Source: Utricularia gibba (taxonomy: Eukaryota; Streptophyta; Magnoliopsida; Lamiales; Lentibulariaceae). Taken from it: 64,000 bases of DNA. Made by a program: the position numbers and the translations under genes. Position 1 is the first letter of the stretch. The number at the start of each line of letters is the position of its first letter. The DNA lies in assembly GCA_002189035.1 (NCBI GenBank), contig CM007990.1, positions 5,580,001 to 5,644,000 on the forward strand, given 5' to 3'. The notes beneath the pieces were generated by a model. It had not been told where the DNA came from. It saw only the letters and a list, made by a program, of their open reading frames with translations, and ran no database searches. Below, piece by piece: positions 12,101-23,971 of this stretch.

Positions 12101-12539
12101 AACAAAAACCATGTCAAGTTATATTTTTCAGCTCTATTTTGAACCATGGACTTCGGAATCACCTCTCCCAATCACTAGGTTTTTAGATAAAGTGTGAGGT
12201 TACAAATCATATAAATCTTGTACGAAACCCAAACCCCTTTTCTTTTTTGAAAAAGAAAAACTGCACAATTACACATACAGATCGTGACATTAGAATTGAA
12301 TCGAATCTGATTTAACTTCGAATATTTTTTTTTTTTTTTTTGGGGTATGAGGGGAGTGTTTAGTAAGGAACTGGGTATTCTCCTGCAAGTGGAAGTCCAA
12401 GGGAGCGCCATTATTCAATGAAGCGTGTCAAATCTTCCAAAACCGAGTTTATTTAATGGTCAGCATCGCCATGGTCAAACACCTGGTTTCCTATAAGGAG
12501 GACGCACCTCTGTGACTACGCAGTAGAGAGCTCCCCCAA
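9145..12539. other. Intergenic: YABBY promoter and SAUR upstream region
   Basis: 9145-10140 is strongly AT-rich with many A and T runs and no coding signal. 10140-11230 is of more balanced composition, with overlapping open frames on both strands up to 137 codons. They lack domains and shadow each other, so I do not call a gene; a noncoding transcript or a decayed gene is possible. 11230-11600 is AT-rich again. A CA/TG repeat lies at 11855-11887 and a T run of about 17 near 12325-12342. The SAUR promoter occupies the end. Confidence 0.45.
11855..11887. repeat. CA/TG microsatellite, inverted halves
   Basis: (AC)5 at 11855-11864 is followed by GTGTGGA and then (TG)8 at 11872-11887. The two halves are complementary and could pair as a hairpin. 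This is a simple repeat likely to vary in length. Confidence 0.8.
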
Positions 12540-12932
12540 ATGCAAGGCGCAGTGTGCATAGAGAAGACAACAACGCCTAGGTCTGATGCGGTGATCACTC
12601 CAGGCAAGGCTCTTGTAGTGTTATCCATTCTCTGCAGATTGGTGAAGAGGATGCTCAAGGCGCTCCGCAGTTCAGAGTTCAGTGTCCCGAAGGGGAAGGC
12701 CGCCGTGTATGTTGGTCAGAAGGATGGTGAATTCCAGAGGGTCTTGGTTCCTGTAGCCTACTTGAACCATCCCTTGTTCAAGGACTTGTTGAAGGAATCA
12801 GAAAACGAGTACGGGTTCGTTTATTCCGGAGGGGTTGCAATTCCTTGCGGGATCGCCTACTTCGAAGGTGTTCTGTGGCGCATAAAGAAGGGAAGTTCAG
12901 AAGCATGGGGTTACCGGGGCAGGCTCAAGTGA
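12540..12932 (+). CDS. SAUR-like auxin-responsive protein
   Basis: One intronless frame of 130 residues. A leader of about 45 residues is followed by the SAUR core: VPKGKAAVYVG, an EFQRVLVPVAYLNHPLFKDL helix-strand segment, LLKESENEYGF, and the GGVAIPCG motif. SAURs of this type typically restrain PP2C.D phosphatases and so activate plasma-membrane H+-ATPases for cell expansion. Some are senescence-linked. The length and long N-terminal leader suit the SAUR36/SAG201-like group more than the short clustered SAURs, but the group assignment is inference. It lies between the YABBY and the GIL1-type gene, as in Arabidopsis. No frame fault was seen. Confidence 0.85.
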   Translation: MQGAVCIEKTTTPRSDAVITPGKALVVLSILCRLVKRMLKALRSSEFSVPKGKAAVYVGQKDGEFQRVLVPVAYLNHPLFKDLLKESENEYGFVYSGGVAIPCGIAYFEGVLWRIKKGSSEAWGYRGRLK

Positions 12933-13235
12933 CAGAATCAACCAGGAAGGCATCTGCTGTAGTACTGGGACTGTTACCTAAATAAGGATGCTCCCAGCAC
13001 TTATAAATATCAGTTGTAAAAACTTGAGCACTTGATCTTCCTCCAAGTCGCTGAGGAATAGTATATAACAATTTTGCTTCTCCCAAGTTTTGAGTTTTTA
13101 CATTTCAGATTTCTCTCTGCTTTGACTTCAATGGCTCAGTTCTTTGCCTACTCAATAATAGATCGGTTCTGATATGCAATACTTTGGATCCATTGGTAAA
13201 GCATCATATGAAAGGAAGAAAGAGTAGTGAGTTCT

Positions 13236-14515
13236 TCAATCTGTTACATGGACAGGAGTAGGATACACTTTGGATGGAATGACGGTGTCACCAATCCAGA
13301 ACCCAGGCATCACCATCAGGCCTACTTTTGGTTTTGGGTCCTCATCTTTTGTGGTGAAGTTCTTGATGACACTTTGCATATAAACCTCTGAATACTCCGC
13401 ATCTCGTTTTACCTGAAATACCTTCACAGGGGGTCAAAAGAATGTGCCAAGCGATGGAGAAGCCAGATGGATTTGGCTAGTTTCAAATACGCCTGATAAA
13501 ATGTCGTTCTTGGATGCCCACCTCTATTAATGAAGTTCCTGTGGTCCAAATTACCAAAGAATGATCCTTCCATTTTCTCGTGGACTACCAGGATGTACTT
13601 GGCCTGACAGAATTTTCCGAAGGATGAATCTGTGCTTGAGCATACGGCATCCAGAGGGTCAGCATCCCTCAGGGCCAGATACTGCTGAAAGAAGCTTTCT
13701 TTGGTTTCAGGTGGATTCTCCTGCACTAGCGAGAAACTTGCATCTTGGAACCCGATAAACATTTTCTGGCAAATATGTGATTCAAACGCATATTTCTTGT
13801 GAGACCTTTTAGCATAAGTTACACCTGGATCGATGGCATTCGCTGCTCCATCCAGATCCCAATCAGCAGCCTTCATCATGTTTATCAATGGTTTGGAGAA
13901 ATCATGGACCGCCCTAGAAGCATCCTCTAATGCTAACTTAAAAAGATCAAAATTTAACTCCACTGACGGATGTCCTGGTTCATCACCAATTCCTTCGGAG
14001 TCTATTGCTGACAAGCCCCTGAGTTTCAGGTTTTTCTCAAGCTTCAGTTTTTTCTGAGTTGCATCTTGAATTTGCTGCTCCAGCTGAAGAATCTCGGAGT
14101 CTTTATTTTGAATTTCAGATTGAAATTTTTTAACCATCACTTCATACGTCTTCAATAAGCTCTGCTGTTCCTGAATCTCAACTGCTAATCGGGAATCTTG
14201 GGGAGAGATACAAAAAGGCCTGGGGTTATGTTCTCTATAGAAGTGCTTTAGCTCGGATAAATTCTTAAGCTCTGCCACCACAAGCTTATCAGCAGCTTGG
14301 ATCTTTTCAGGATCATAGGGAGTGTGAGCAGCTTGAAGTTGCATGTAAGCAGTTTTCAAGGCCGAGATGTTTGCGAATATCCTTGAGATTAAGGTTTCCA
14401 TAGCTTCAGGATTCTGATACTTTGCGTCTTCCATTGGTTGCGGGTGAACCTTTTGGTTGCTGTTATCACGAAGTTGGTTATCTTTCACTCCACTGTGTTG
14501 CATTTCTACAGTCAT
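13236..14515 (-). CDS. GIL1/DUF641 family protein (gravitropic in the light), with a one-base frameshift near the C-terminus
   Basis: The main frame (14515 down to 13424) gives 363 residues. It starts in a basic, polar leader, then the DUF641 N-terminal region (METLISRIFANISALKTAYM, PYDPEKIQAADKLVVAELKN), a coiled coil of about 60 residues, and a C-terminal domain (FSKPLINMMKAADWDLDGAA, HKKYAFESHICQKMFIGF, LKLAKSIWLLHRLAHSFDP). It then meets a stop, while the expected continuation (VFQVKRDAEYSEVYMQSV, PKVGLMVMPGFWIGDTVIPS) reads on in another frame to 13236. Adding one base in the G5 run at 13429-13433 (C5 on the gene strand) restores a 426-residue protein of normal family length. GIL1-family proteins negatively regulate gravitropism in light; paralogue IRKI interacts with a receptor kinase. 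The coding region looks intronless; the spliced leader lies upstream. Confidence 0.87.
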
Positions 14516-15399
14516 ACAGAAGATTTACCTACAAGAGAAGTGCTGCAAGGAGAAACATTACAAAAATTAAGAATTTACAGAAATACAAGCCAAATCTACG
14601 AATCAGGAGTGAATTCTATAGCCCTATCCACTAAAGGGCGGTAAAAAAAAATCTCAAAGCCTATAATATTCCTTCTCAAGAGGTTGCTGAAACCTATCAA
14701 TTCCCACCCTTCTCACAAGAATACATCTTCAGAGCACATTATTCGCCATTTTCAAGAGCGCAACAGAAGAAAGTGAAACCTTGATGAAGAAATACTACCC
14801 ACATTTTCCCGAATAATTGCTTGTCCTCCAATTCACCCCTCATTCGAACTCACACTATCAAAATATTAAAAAATTTCAACTTTGAAGTTGGGCACAGTCC
14901 CAATCCCATATTATAACTGACCCAGTTGACCCAAAAGTCAAACCAAATGAATTCCCAGAAAACAAAAACCCTAAAAAATCGAAAAAACACCACCACGAAC
15001 AACTCAAAGTCGGAATCCCGAAATGTACCCAGCCAAGAAAGCAAACCTCAGCATTAGGTAGCAGAAGGCAAGGATTGGAGCTGATCCTGATGAAGAAGAC
15101 AAGACATAGCAGTGTTGCTGTGGCTGTTCCCGACGCAGAGCACGCGCTTCCACTTTTACATTTTTTTTTTAAAAAAATCATCTGTAGATTAGTAGGCTTT
15201 CGTGGTGGGCCTGGCCCGCGACTGGTTCCGAACCGAACCGGAACTGCGGTTCCGATTTGAACCGATTTCAACTCTACTCTATGGTGCCACGACAGTTCAT
15301 TTCTCTAGATGGCAGCCATTGATCACAGCCTGTGATCCCTCGTTTTAGACAGACAACAAGAAATGGTTTTCTTGCAATGCACTGATTCATGTCTGTCTT
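14516..15399. other. 5' leader and promoter of the GIL1-type gene; 3' region of the CRR4-like gene
   Basis: Both flanking genes are on -. A 5' leader intron is likely just above 14520, since a T-rich tract ending TTGTAG precedes the start codon on the minus strand. A telo-box (AAACCCTAA) lies near 14964. No coding frame is supported. Confidence 0.45.
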
Positions 15400-17246
15400 C
15401 TACTTACAGTTTTCAAGAGTATAAGCTTCCTGATCACCAAGAAGATCAGACACGCCCCCAGCAAAGAACTCATGCACCGTCCCCTCAAGTTCAATCCAGC
15501 TGCAGCCAGGGATTTTATCCATATCCTGTTGCTTCATCACCTTCCTGAGCTTCCTCACGTAGTCCCAGTAGCCGAATCGAGCGTACATGTTCGACACCAG
15601 TATGCGAGAGCCAGGACTATAAGATGCATCTCCAATCAGATGGTGGGCAAGTTGTTCTCCAGTGTGGAGCTTCCCATGGTTTATGCATCCGCTGAGCAGA
15701 GTTCGCCAAATAACATCGTTTGGTGGAATGGGCATTTCCTGGACAAACTTTGACGCCTCTTCCACGAAGCCTGCTCTGCTAAGAATGTCAACCATGCACC
15801 CATAATGTTGCAACTTGGGCACAATCTTGTGGAATCGCCTCATTAGCTCAAAGCAGATAATGCTTTCCTTCACCATTCCTGAGTGTCCGCAGGCATGCAA
15901 AACTACGATAAATGTGATATCATCGGGTTCAACTGAAAGCCTTTCCATGTTCATAAACAAATCGAAAGCTAGATCACCATAGCCATGAATGGCCAAGCCA
16001 CCGATGATAACATTCCAGTGATCAACACTTTTATCTGGGATGCCTTCAAAAAGGTGCATGGCTTTGTCTATGTCACCACATTTGGCGAACAAGTCAATGA
16101 GCGCAACCCCAAGTTTTCCTCCGACGATGAATCCATGTTCCTCCATAAAACGATGAATTGAAAGGCCAACATCGATGCAACCCAAATGAGCAGCCGCTGA
16201 GAGAGCAGTCAACAAGGTCACATGGTCTGGTGTAAAGTTAGCTGAATTCCCCAGCATGTCATGAAACACTTTGAGCGCCTCCTGATAATATCCGTTATTC
16301 ACATATCCAGAGATCATGGCGTTACAGGAAATGACATCCCTCTTGGGCATTGTATCGAAAATAGCTCTAGCGGCAGTCAAATTTCCTATTCTCGAGAAGC
16401 CATTCACCATGCTGGCCCAACTCACTATATCCTTTTCTGGCATCTTCTCAAATAGGCCCTCGGCCAGATACATTTTCCCGGCCCTTGCACATAAATCAAT
16501 CATAAGATTCCAGGACACCAAATCTCTCTTTGGCATTTTATCGAAAAGATCTTGCGCATCCCCATACCCGTCTTCTAATCTCATGCAGCAAGCTATCATT
16601 GTGTTCCAAGAAACAACGTTCTTCAAATGTTGGGGCATAGTATCAAACAACTCCCTGGCCAAGCTCACCTTTTTACACTTAGCATACCCACCAATCAACA
16701 AATTATACGAAAAAGAATCCTTTTTAGGCATTCTCTCGAAAACTAGTCGCCCGAATTCAATCATCCCACAGTTTATGTACATGAGGATCAAGCAATTTTG
16801 CAAAATCACCCGCGAAAAGAGTTTTAATTTGCAAACCAACCCATGAATCTGCCTTCCTTCATCCATTAGCCCCAGTTTCGAACAAGCCTTCAGCATTAAT
16901 GACACCGTGTATTCATCCACTAAAACCCCCTCACAAGCATTAAAACAAACACCTGCAACGCGCTCCTCAGTTCTCCCCCCTGTAACATAGACCGTATAAT
17001 GGCGTTCCACAAGAATGTATCCCTGAAACCATACTCAAAAAGGAGAAGTCTTGCAAAATCAGAACATGGTTTGTGGGGCGAAAATGCCAAATCAACCAGC
17101 ATCTTCCCGGTCAGCGACTTGTTCTGTATATGCCCAGTGGTGATCAAATTCGCATGCAGCTGATTCACTTCCATCTCTGTTTTGCATTTTGAGGCAAACA
17201 CAGGCAAATAACTCCATTGCTGTACGGGATTCACCATGCAGAGCAT
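15400..17246 (-). CDS. CRR4: CRR4-like pentatricopeptide repeat protein (PLS class, E domain), with a one-base frameshift
   Basis: This is an intronless - strand gene. The first 105 or so codons (17246 to about 16930) read KTEMEVNQLHANLITTGHI and FRDTFLWNAIIRSMLQGGEL. The rest of the repeat array and the E/E+ region (PPNDVIWRTLLSGC, KIPGCSWIELEGTVHEFF) read in another frame to 15400. One extra base in the C5 run at 16926-16930 joins them into 615 residues. Repeats alternate P, L and S types, for example RDLVSWNLMIDLCARAGKM and DSFSYNLLIGGYAKCKKVS. SVDHWNVIIGGLAIHGYGDL, QHYGCMVDILSRAG and the overall length match Arabidopsis CRR4 (613 residues, from memory). CRR4 specifies editing of the plastid ndhD start codon for the NDH complex. 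There is no DYW domain, as expected. The gene name is by recall and needs an alignment. Confidence 0.78.
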
Positions 17247-17917
17247 CGCACCTCAAGGTGAACCCGTTGATAGGCTCCATTCAAAATATCTAGCAGCGTC
17301 TGTGGAAGCCGTTTGCCTTTACACTGGGCCATAATTACCCAGAATTTGGGCCCTTTTCAGACACAATAAACAAACGGGTCAGACCCATTAATAGGCCAAT
17401 AGGGCCTCGCTTTTGGGCCTTCTCTAAATCCGACGATGCACGTGAACATTTGAAAAAAGGGCGCCTCGGAATGCTAAACGAGATTCAAAATATTATATTT
17501 TATACATTTTTTTTTACGAAAATAAAAAACAAAATCGCACGACTTCAAGTCATGTCATATCGTTACCACAGATGGATGCTGCGGAACAGTTCCGATCACG
17601 TGACGGTCGACCGGAAATATGTTCACTTCCAGGCCACCGGCTCAAGGCCAATTTTGAAAACTCGCTACGTAGCAGCACAGTGTATAGTCAAATTTATTTA
17701 CTACTGTAAGGAGAGCGTCACCCATTGCCTGAAATGTTACAGCAGGAGAAGCTGAAGTTTGAAAATTTCTGTGTGGTCCACTACTTGTGGGTATTTCTTT
17801 CTTTTTTCCTTTTCTTCTCTTTTTGAAGAAGATCAAGCACAACCTGCAAAGGTGATAGGTAGCTTTCTTTCAAAAGCCAGCTTGCCCGCCACTGAGTTGA
17901 TCCAGAGCTCGGAAGAA
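17247..17917. promoter_or_regulatory. Shared divergent promoter region with site II elements
   Basis: The CRR4-like gene leaves to the left and the LRR kinase to the right. Three TGGGCC motifs lie at 17325-17330, 17347-17352 and 17414-17419. These are site II/TCP-type elements common in front of genes for organelle proteins, and they sit 80-175 bases from the PPR start. No gene is present in the stretch. Confidence 0.5.
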
Positions 17918-20418
17918 ATGGCTTTGTTCCCTTGTCTTCTTGCTTTCTTCCTCACCTTGCTCCTCTTCCTTCCATTGGCTGAACCATTCCCAGAGGCCAA
18001 CCTGAGTACTCTCTCACGTTTAATGACCATTAAATCTTCATTAGACCCTGGAAACCGCATCCTAACCTCATGGTCACGTAATGCAACTGACCCATGTGAT
18101 GGTTCTTTTGAAGGAGTTTTCTGCAACCAGAATGGCCAAGTTACCAACATCTCTTTGCAGGGGAAAGGGCTTTCTGGGAAAATCCCAGTTGAGATTAGCC
18201 ATCTCAGAAGCTTATCTGGATTGTACTTGCATTTCAATCATCTTCAAGGGTTCGTGCCGAGGGAGCTTGCTAACTTGACTGAGCTCACTGATTTGTACCT
18301 GAATTTCAACAAGCTTACTGGTCATATACCTCCTGAGATTGGCTATATGCCTAATCTTAATGGTCAGTTTCTCTTTTTCTGAAGTTTGCAGAGAGAGTTT
18401 TAATGCTTTGAACCATTCTAATCTCCAGGTTGCTTGTGGCGAAGTGGTCCATAGTTCACTTTTTTCTTAGTTTTCTGCACCAACTTGTTAATGATTCAAT
18501 AGTTACAGCCTTGTTGCATCAGGGAAGCTTCAGAAATAGCAGACCTTAATTTCTGGAGCAAACTTTTCTTCTTGACTGTCGATTCTTTCCCCATGTAGTT
18601 GCTTTGACTTGCTGCAAATGATGCTCACATATGATGGTTTTGTGATCATGCAGTGTTGCAACTTTCTTACAACAGCCTCACTGGAAACATACCCTCACAG
18701 CTTGGACTTTTGAAGAACCTCAGTGTTCTTGCTCTGCAATCAAACCATTTAGTTGGTGCGATTCCGGCGAGTCTTGGTGAGTTACCCTCGCTAACCAGGC
18801 TTGACTTGAGCTTTAATCGGCTCTTTGGTTCGATACCACTGACATTGGCTGGCCTAACAAAACTCCAAGTTTTGGATATCACAAATAACTCTCTTTCAGG
18901 CAATGTTCCACAAGGTACCTTCATGGTTTTCTTTCTTTTTCTCCAATGGAATGAATTGGATCACTTTGAGCAGGTAACCTAATGATCTTTCCAATTTCAC
19001 TGAAGATTTGAAGGAACTGGGAGAAGGGTTTAAGTACTCAAACAACGCTGGTTTGTGTGGGATTGGTTATTCTTCTTTGGTGGCCTGCTCTGCATCAGGC
19101 AAGAACTCCAAGAATGCACAACCATTTGGGACCGATCCTACTCACCCACCATTCAAAGACATTACTGAACCAGCAGACTTCCAGCAAAAAAGACGGAAGG
19201 AGCCTCTGAATTTCCTGCCGTTGCTTCTGATCGGTTTTCTTAGCCTACTTGTTTCTCTTGCAATTGTAGGACTACTTACATTCACCCATTACCGAAGGAT
19301 GACGCGGAGAATTGCAACTGCTCATGCTTCTAGCGTCGGACAGCCAAGTACTGATGAGATCATAGAGGTTTACAGGAGAAATGCATCTCCTCTCATTGGG
19401 AGTGAGCATTCAAATGGATGGTATCCACTGTCCAAGAGACAAGAAGTTGGTATATTCTCCCAGGAATTCCTTGAAGGATATATGTTCAATCTGGAGGAAG
19501 TTGAGTCTGCAACTCAGTACTTCTCTGATGCAAACTTACTTGGTAAGGGTAGCTTTTCATCCACCTACAAGGGGTTACTGCGGGACGGATCAACCGTGGC
19601 AATCAAGTGCATTTCCAAGATTAGTTGCAAGTCTGATGCTGATGAGTTCCTTGATGGTCTAAAGCTTCTCATCTCTTTGAGGCATGAGAATCTTTTGGGA
19701 CTGAGAGGCTTCTGCTGCTCCAAGGATAGAGGAGAATGCTTCCTCATTTACGACTTCGCCACCAATGGCAACTTATCTCAGTATCTTGATGTAAAAGAAG
19801 GTAAGCAAAAGGTTCTCGACTGGAGCACAAGGAAGTCCATCATCAGGGCAATTGCCAAAGGTTAGCTGAATCATTGTCTCCACTTCATCTTGAGGAGGGA
19901 AAATTTTCATAGTTTCCTTGTCGTTCTCTTGAGCAGGGATTGACTACTTGCATGGAAGCTACAATAACAAAGCTAGATTGGTCCACAGAAACATATCAGC
20001 TGAAAAGATCCTGATTGACAAGAACTACAACCCTTTGCTCTCGGATGCCGGCCTTCATGAGCTGTTAGCTGATGATTTAGTATTCACAACACTGAAGTGC
20101 AGTGCTGCATTGGGGTATCTAGCTCCTGAGTATACATCTACTGGGCGCCTCACAGAAAAAAGTGATGTTTATGCCTTTGGGATGATCATATTTCAAATCT
20201 TGTCTGGGAAAAGCAGGATCACTGAGTTGATTTCTCATGGAGCAGTGATAATGAGGTTCGAGGACTTCATCGATGAGAATCTTGCAGGAAACTTCAAGGA
20301 ATCAGAAGCCTCCAGGCTTGGAGAAGTTGCACTTCTTTGCACTCACGAGCTGCCTGATCTCAGGCCCCGGATAGGGGCCCTGATGCAAGAACTTGAAGAC
20401 ATCACTGTCAATTCTTGA
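17918..20418 (+). CDS. LRR receptor-like protein with a degenerate (pseudo)kinase domain
   Basis: Four exons (17918-18362, 18654-18914, 19006-19860, 19937-20418) give 680 residues. The ATG at 17918 is preferred over an in-frame upstream one because it starts a clear signal peptide (MALFPCLLAFFLTLLLFLPL). Next come the LRRNT (SWSRNATDPCDGSFEGVFC), about six LRRs (LSGLYLHFNHLQGFVPREL and similar), a short juxtamembrane region, a transmembrane helix (FLPLLLIGFLSLLVSLAIVG) and a kinase fold. The glycine loop (LGKGSFSSTYKG) and VAIK lysine are present, but the catalytic loop reads LVHRNISAEK (HRD to HRN) and the metal site reads LSDAG instead of DFG. It is thus probably inactive. It resembles Arabidopsis At2g45340/At5g51560 from memory. 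The ligand and partner are unknown. Confidence 0.87.
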
Positions 20419-20737
20419 AACAAGATTTTCAGATGGGAGCAAGTGAATTCTATCTGATAGCTCTAGACGACTCAAGAAGTCGTCACTTTGTCTCATGGAG
20501 CAAGCTTCCCTCATGTGTGCTTACCAAATTCCGTAATTGATGCATCCATAATTTTCAAAATGATGATCATTCGTCATAAACAAACAATTAAAATATAATT
20601 GACTAAAACAGCATTTAAAATGAAAAGGTTGAACATAATAGAAAACAAATAATTTTTAAAAGGAAGACTGCATGTTTCATTACAAACGAGGCTATTCACG
20701 AGCTATGAAAGAAGAAACTAACGCGGGCTGTTTCAAA

Positions 20738-23700
20738 CTAGAAAAGCGGCTTACAATGTGATCTGGACTGGGAAAAAGCAGCTCTTCTTTCCTCGTAAGA
20801 ATACTCAAGCTCCTGAGGACCTTCAACTGGCAACCTCAGCAGTTCAGAATAGAGCCATACCTCTATTACTTTAAAATAGAAAAATTCATTTTATACCATA
20901 CCTGGAGTGAAGGGAGTTGTGGCTGTTCGCATTGCAGCTGATACGGTTGGAGGAGTATCTGACGCTGAAATTGGCAGTTTCTGAGGTGTTGGCTTCTCAT
21001 TGTTGGACATAGTTTTCAGTGGAGTGTTCTGGTTCGGAAAGTTGTAGGAAATGATGTTGGAGGATGAAAAAGGAAGAGGAGAGAGAGCTTTCCTCTGAGG
21101 TAAGATTTCAGAGACAGTTGCATCCTCAAAATCCAGTTTGGCGGATTCACCAGGGGGGTATTTAATGCCTGTTCAACAAGGAAGACAGGATCATCTATCC
21201 GAATATGTAGTCGAACACTAACTGAAAACATGAAATAGTCCAAACAATCAATCTAAAAATAACACAAACGCTTACCAGTAGGACGGGGCATGGAATCGGT
21301 TTCATGAATGCTTTGAGGCATCTGCCTGTTTACGGGCCTGCTCTTTAGAAGGGAATGGGAAGGAACTGATGCTTTATCTGCAAGTTTCTTTTGAAGCGCT
21401 GCACCTCCCACTGAGAGCCTCTTGTCAGTTGTAGCCGTCATTAAAGAAGGCTTGAAATTCTTGGTTGTACTCCTGGTTGGGGTGGGCTTTGCTCCATACA
21501 TAGCTTCTTGCTCCACAATTAACTGTCCCTGGACCTTTTTCTGGTCCTAAGGTCATACAAGAATACAAAAATTGCTCCACGTAAGATTCTAATAGATTCA
21601 CTTCATGCTCGAGAAAATAGCCGGTATACCCTTTGCCGTTGCCGTTCTTGTTCCTTCAGGCGCTTCAGCTCGTTGTACCGGTCAAGCATTGAGGTAAGAC
21701 TATCCTGTATCATGGTAATTGTTAAAGTGAACTCCATATTTAGGGAAGAAATGCGCTTATGACCAACGGCTGCACTCTGTTAAAAGAAACAAAAAGTTCG
21801 TACGTTATCAAATAAGAATTTTTTGTTTCTTTCTTCCTCCCAAGTTTTTGCCTTTGATTTCAGAGCCTCGACCATTCCTGTAGATAAAAATTTTTCACTA
21901 ACATAAACGTTATTATGTAGAAATGCACAAAAAAAATGAAATAGGAAGGAAACAACTAGCTTGCCTGGAATTTTCTTTACAATCACTCGAGCTTTCTCAG
22001 CGCGCTTCAGCACAAGATGTGAACCTCTTCCAGCACAATATCGATTGTCATCCTACATTTGAGTAGCAGTTAAAAGGGGAAGGTATGATGATGAAGAAGA
22101 GGGTGGAGGAAACAATTCCCAGGACTGAAATTGCTTGCCAAGAAAAGTCACACTAACCCTATTGTACTCCTCCAACCAGCATTCTTCTTCACAAGCAGTC
22201 AGCCATTTCTTGACCCTCTCAAGAATTTCTTCTCTGCTGGAAGCCTCTTCTTTGGCGCTTGAAATTGCTAGGTCTAATTTTTCAAGAAGCTCGCTTACAT
22301 CAACAGCACCTTCAATCCAACAAGTTGAAGGTACAAGCTGTAGATTTAGCTCATTGAGAATAAATATTATTTTTTCACACTAGACAGTGATGGTACATGA
22401 TTGCATACTGCCTCTGATTTTTTTTTTTTTTTTTCTAAAGGAAACCACCACAATGCAAAGCATGTTGCACTTATGCTCAGCGCCCAATACAGAAAATCTG
22501 CATACCTGAATCTACAGCCTCCAAGGAAAGTTCAGTAAAGAATACGTCGTCAATAACCATGTGTGCTTCTTGACATACTTGCTCAAGAATCACTCTTTTC
22601 TTCAAAAAGACCTCCCTAATTTTCTTTATTTTCAGTTCTTGAAGCCGCAGAACCTCTATTGCAGCCTGAAGATTTTGCACAATGAGATCATATACTGATT
22701 TTTACAGGAAAATTAGAGACACGGAAGACATACATTGTCTATGAACTCAAGAGATAGACAGTGAGGTTCTGTCACTTCATTCTCTGAAGCAGAAATACTC
22801 AGAGCCACTTTTTGAAAACTTTGCTGCTCCTGGACTGGTGTATCCATCAAATTCCAAAGTTCCACCATGGTAATCGCCAGATCTTGAAGCTGGATATAGT
22901 AAATATGAGACCTACGAACCTGTAATTTATAAAGAACTTGAACTGATGATAAGTCTACCTTTTTAAGTCGCTGTAACTTTACATCCCTAAGCCGGCACAC
23001 GGTATCTGATAAACTTTTTAGCGTCTCCACAGTTATACTTTTGGTACAAGATGTTTCCTCCAAAGATGGATGAATATCACGAATTGTTTCCTTAAAATCC
23101 ATTCCAAGCACTAAGCAAAGAGATTTTACAGCATGAATTTTATCGTTCACTTGTTTCACCCGCTCATCCTGTGCCAAAATACATTGAATCCCATTAGATG
23201 CAGGATCGGTTAAAGGAACTTGAACGCAGAGACTTTCAAGAAAGTATGAAATGTAAACATTTAAAATCTGCACCCAGATCTGTCATAGATCTCAATGTTA
23301 GCAACGTTAGAAAGGAGAGACAACTGCACCTTCTCTTTCTGGAGCAACAGTAACTTATTTTGGAGATCCTCCAGTCTTTTACTTGATAAGTCACTCTCCT
23401 TAAAGATTGTATTAACGTTCATTTCCGTGGATCCAGAGAGCTCCTTGGAAATGCTGCTTATTTGTTTATGAACCTCTAAAAATTGAGTCTTCCTTTCATC
23501 TCTTCTCTGTTTCATAACTTCCAGATGAGGAGTGATTGCCTGAAGTTCTTTTTTCAAGGTCCCAGATATCTGTTCAAGCAGCCATCTTAGCATAAAAAAT
23601 CATTTTTTAAGTTGTCTTTTTATTATCATCGCCATATCTTACCTTTTCCCCATACCCTTGACTATCGCCAAGCGCGGCAGCAATACCTGCTATCTGCGCT

Positions 23701-23971
23701 TCAGCCTCAGCAACCGCTTGCCTCAACTGAGCACGGACGCGTCTCGCCTGATCCACTTTCCTTTTATACGCGCCCAAGCACTCTTGCTCAAGATCATACA
23801 ACAATCTATCCCTTTCAGCGTCGTCCTCCCCAATTTCATCCCATATTTTCTGAAAAATACAGCAATGTTCAAATTAAAAAGAAAAAGATATCCACGAGGT
23901 CAGATTCAGCCCAAAACCCCATTAAAACATACCTGCAACTCCGCTAGAAGAGAACTACAAGTCGTTTCCAT
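20738..23971 (-). CDS. MAP65-3-like microtubule cross-linker (PLEIADE type)
   Basis: Thirteen exons (23933-23971, 23643-23849, 23330-23569, 22959-23168, 22734-22889, 22506-22665, 22158-22309, 21965-22052, 21804-21877, 21630-21704, 21276-21546, 20903-21178, 20738-20826) join in phase to 678 residues. The protein is largely coiled coil, with the conserved MAP65/PRC1/Ase1 microtubule-binding segment: [63 protein letters not shown] Ser/Thr/Pro-rich tail ends in an EYSYEERR box, a motif I recall from MAP65-3. MAP65-3 bundles antiparallel microtubules at the phragmoplast midzone and recruits TRAPPII and MAPK modules in cytokinesis. One intron uses a GC donor (21963-21964). The gap 20419-20737 is the 3' side of both this gene and the LRR kinase. 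Confidence 0.88.

Noticed and set aside
17759-17917. Upstream in-frame ATG extension of the LRR kinase
   Set aside because: The ATG at 17918 begins an ideal signal peptide; the extension would bury it.
18974-19005. Earlier splice acceptor for LRR kinase exon 3 (after TTGAGCAG)
   Set aside because: It leads to an in-frame TGA within 13 codons; the acceptor at 19005 keeps the family sequence.
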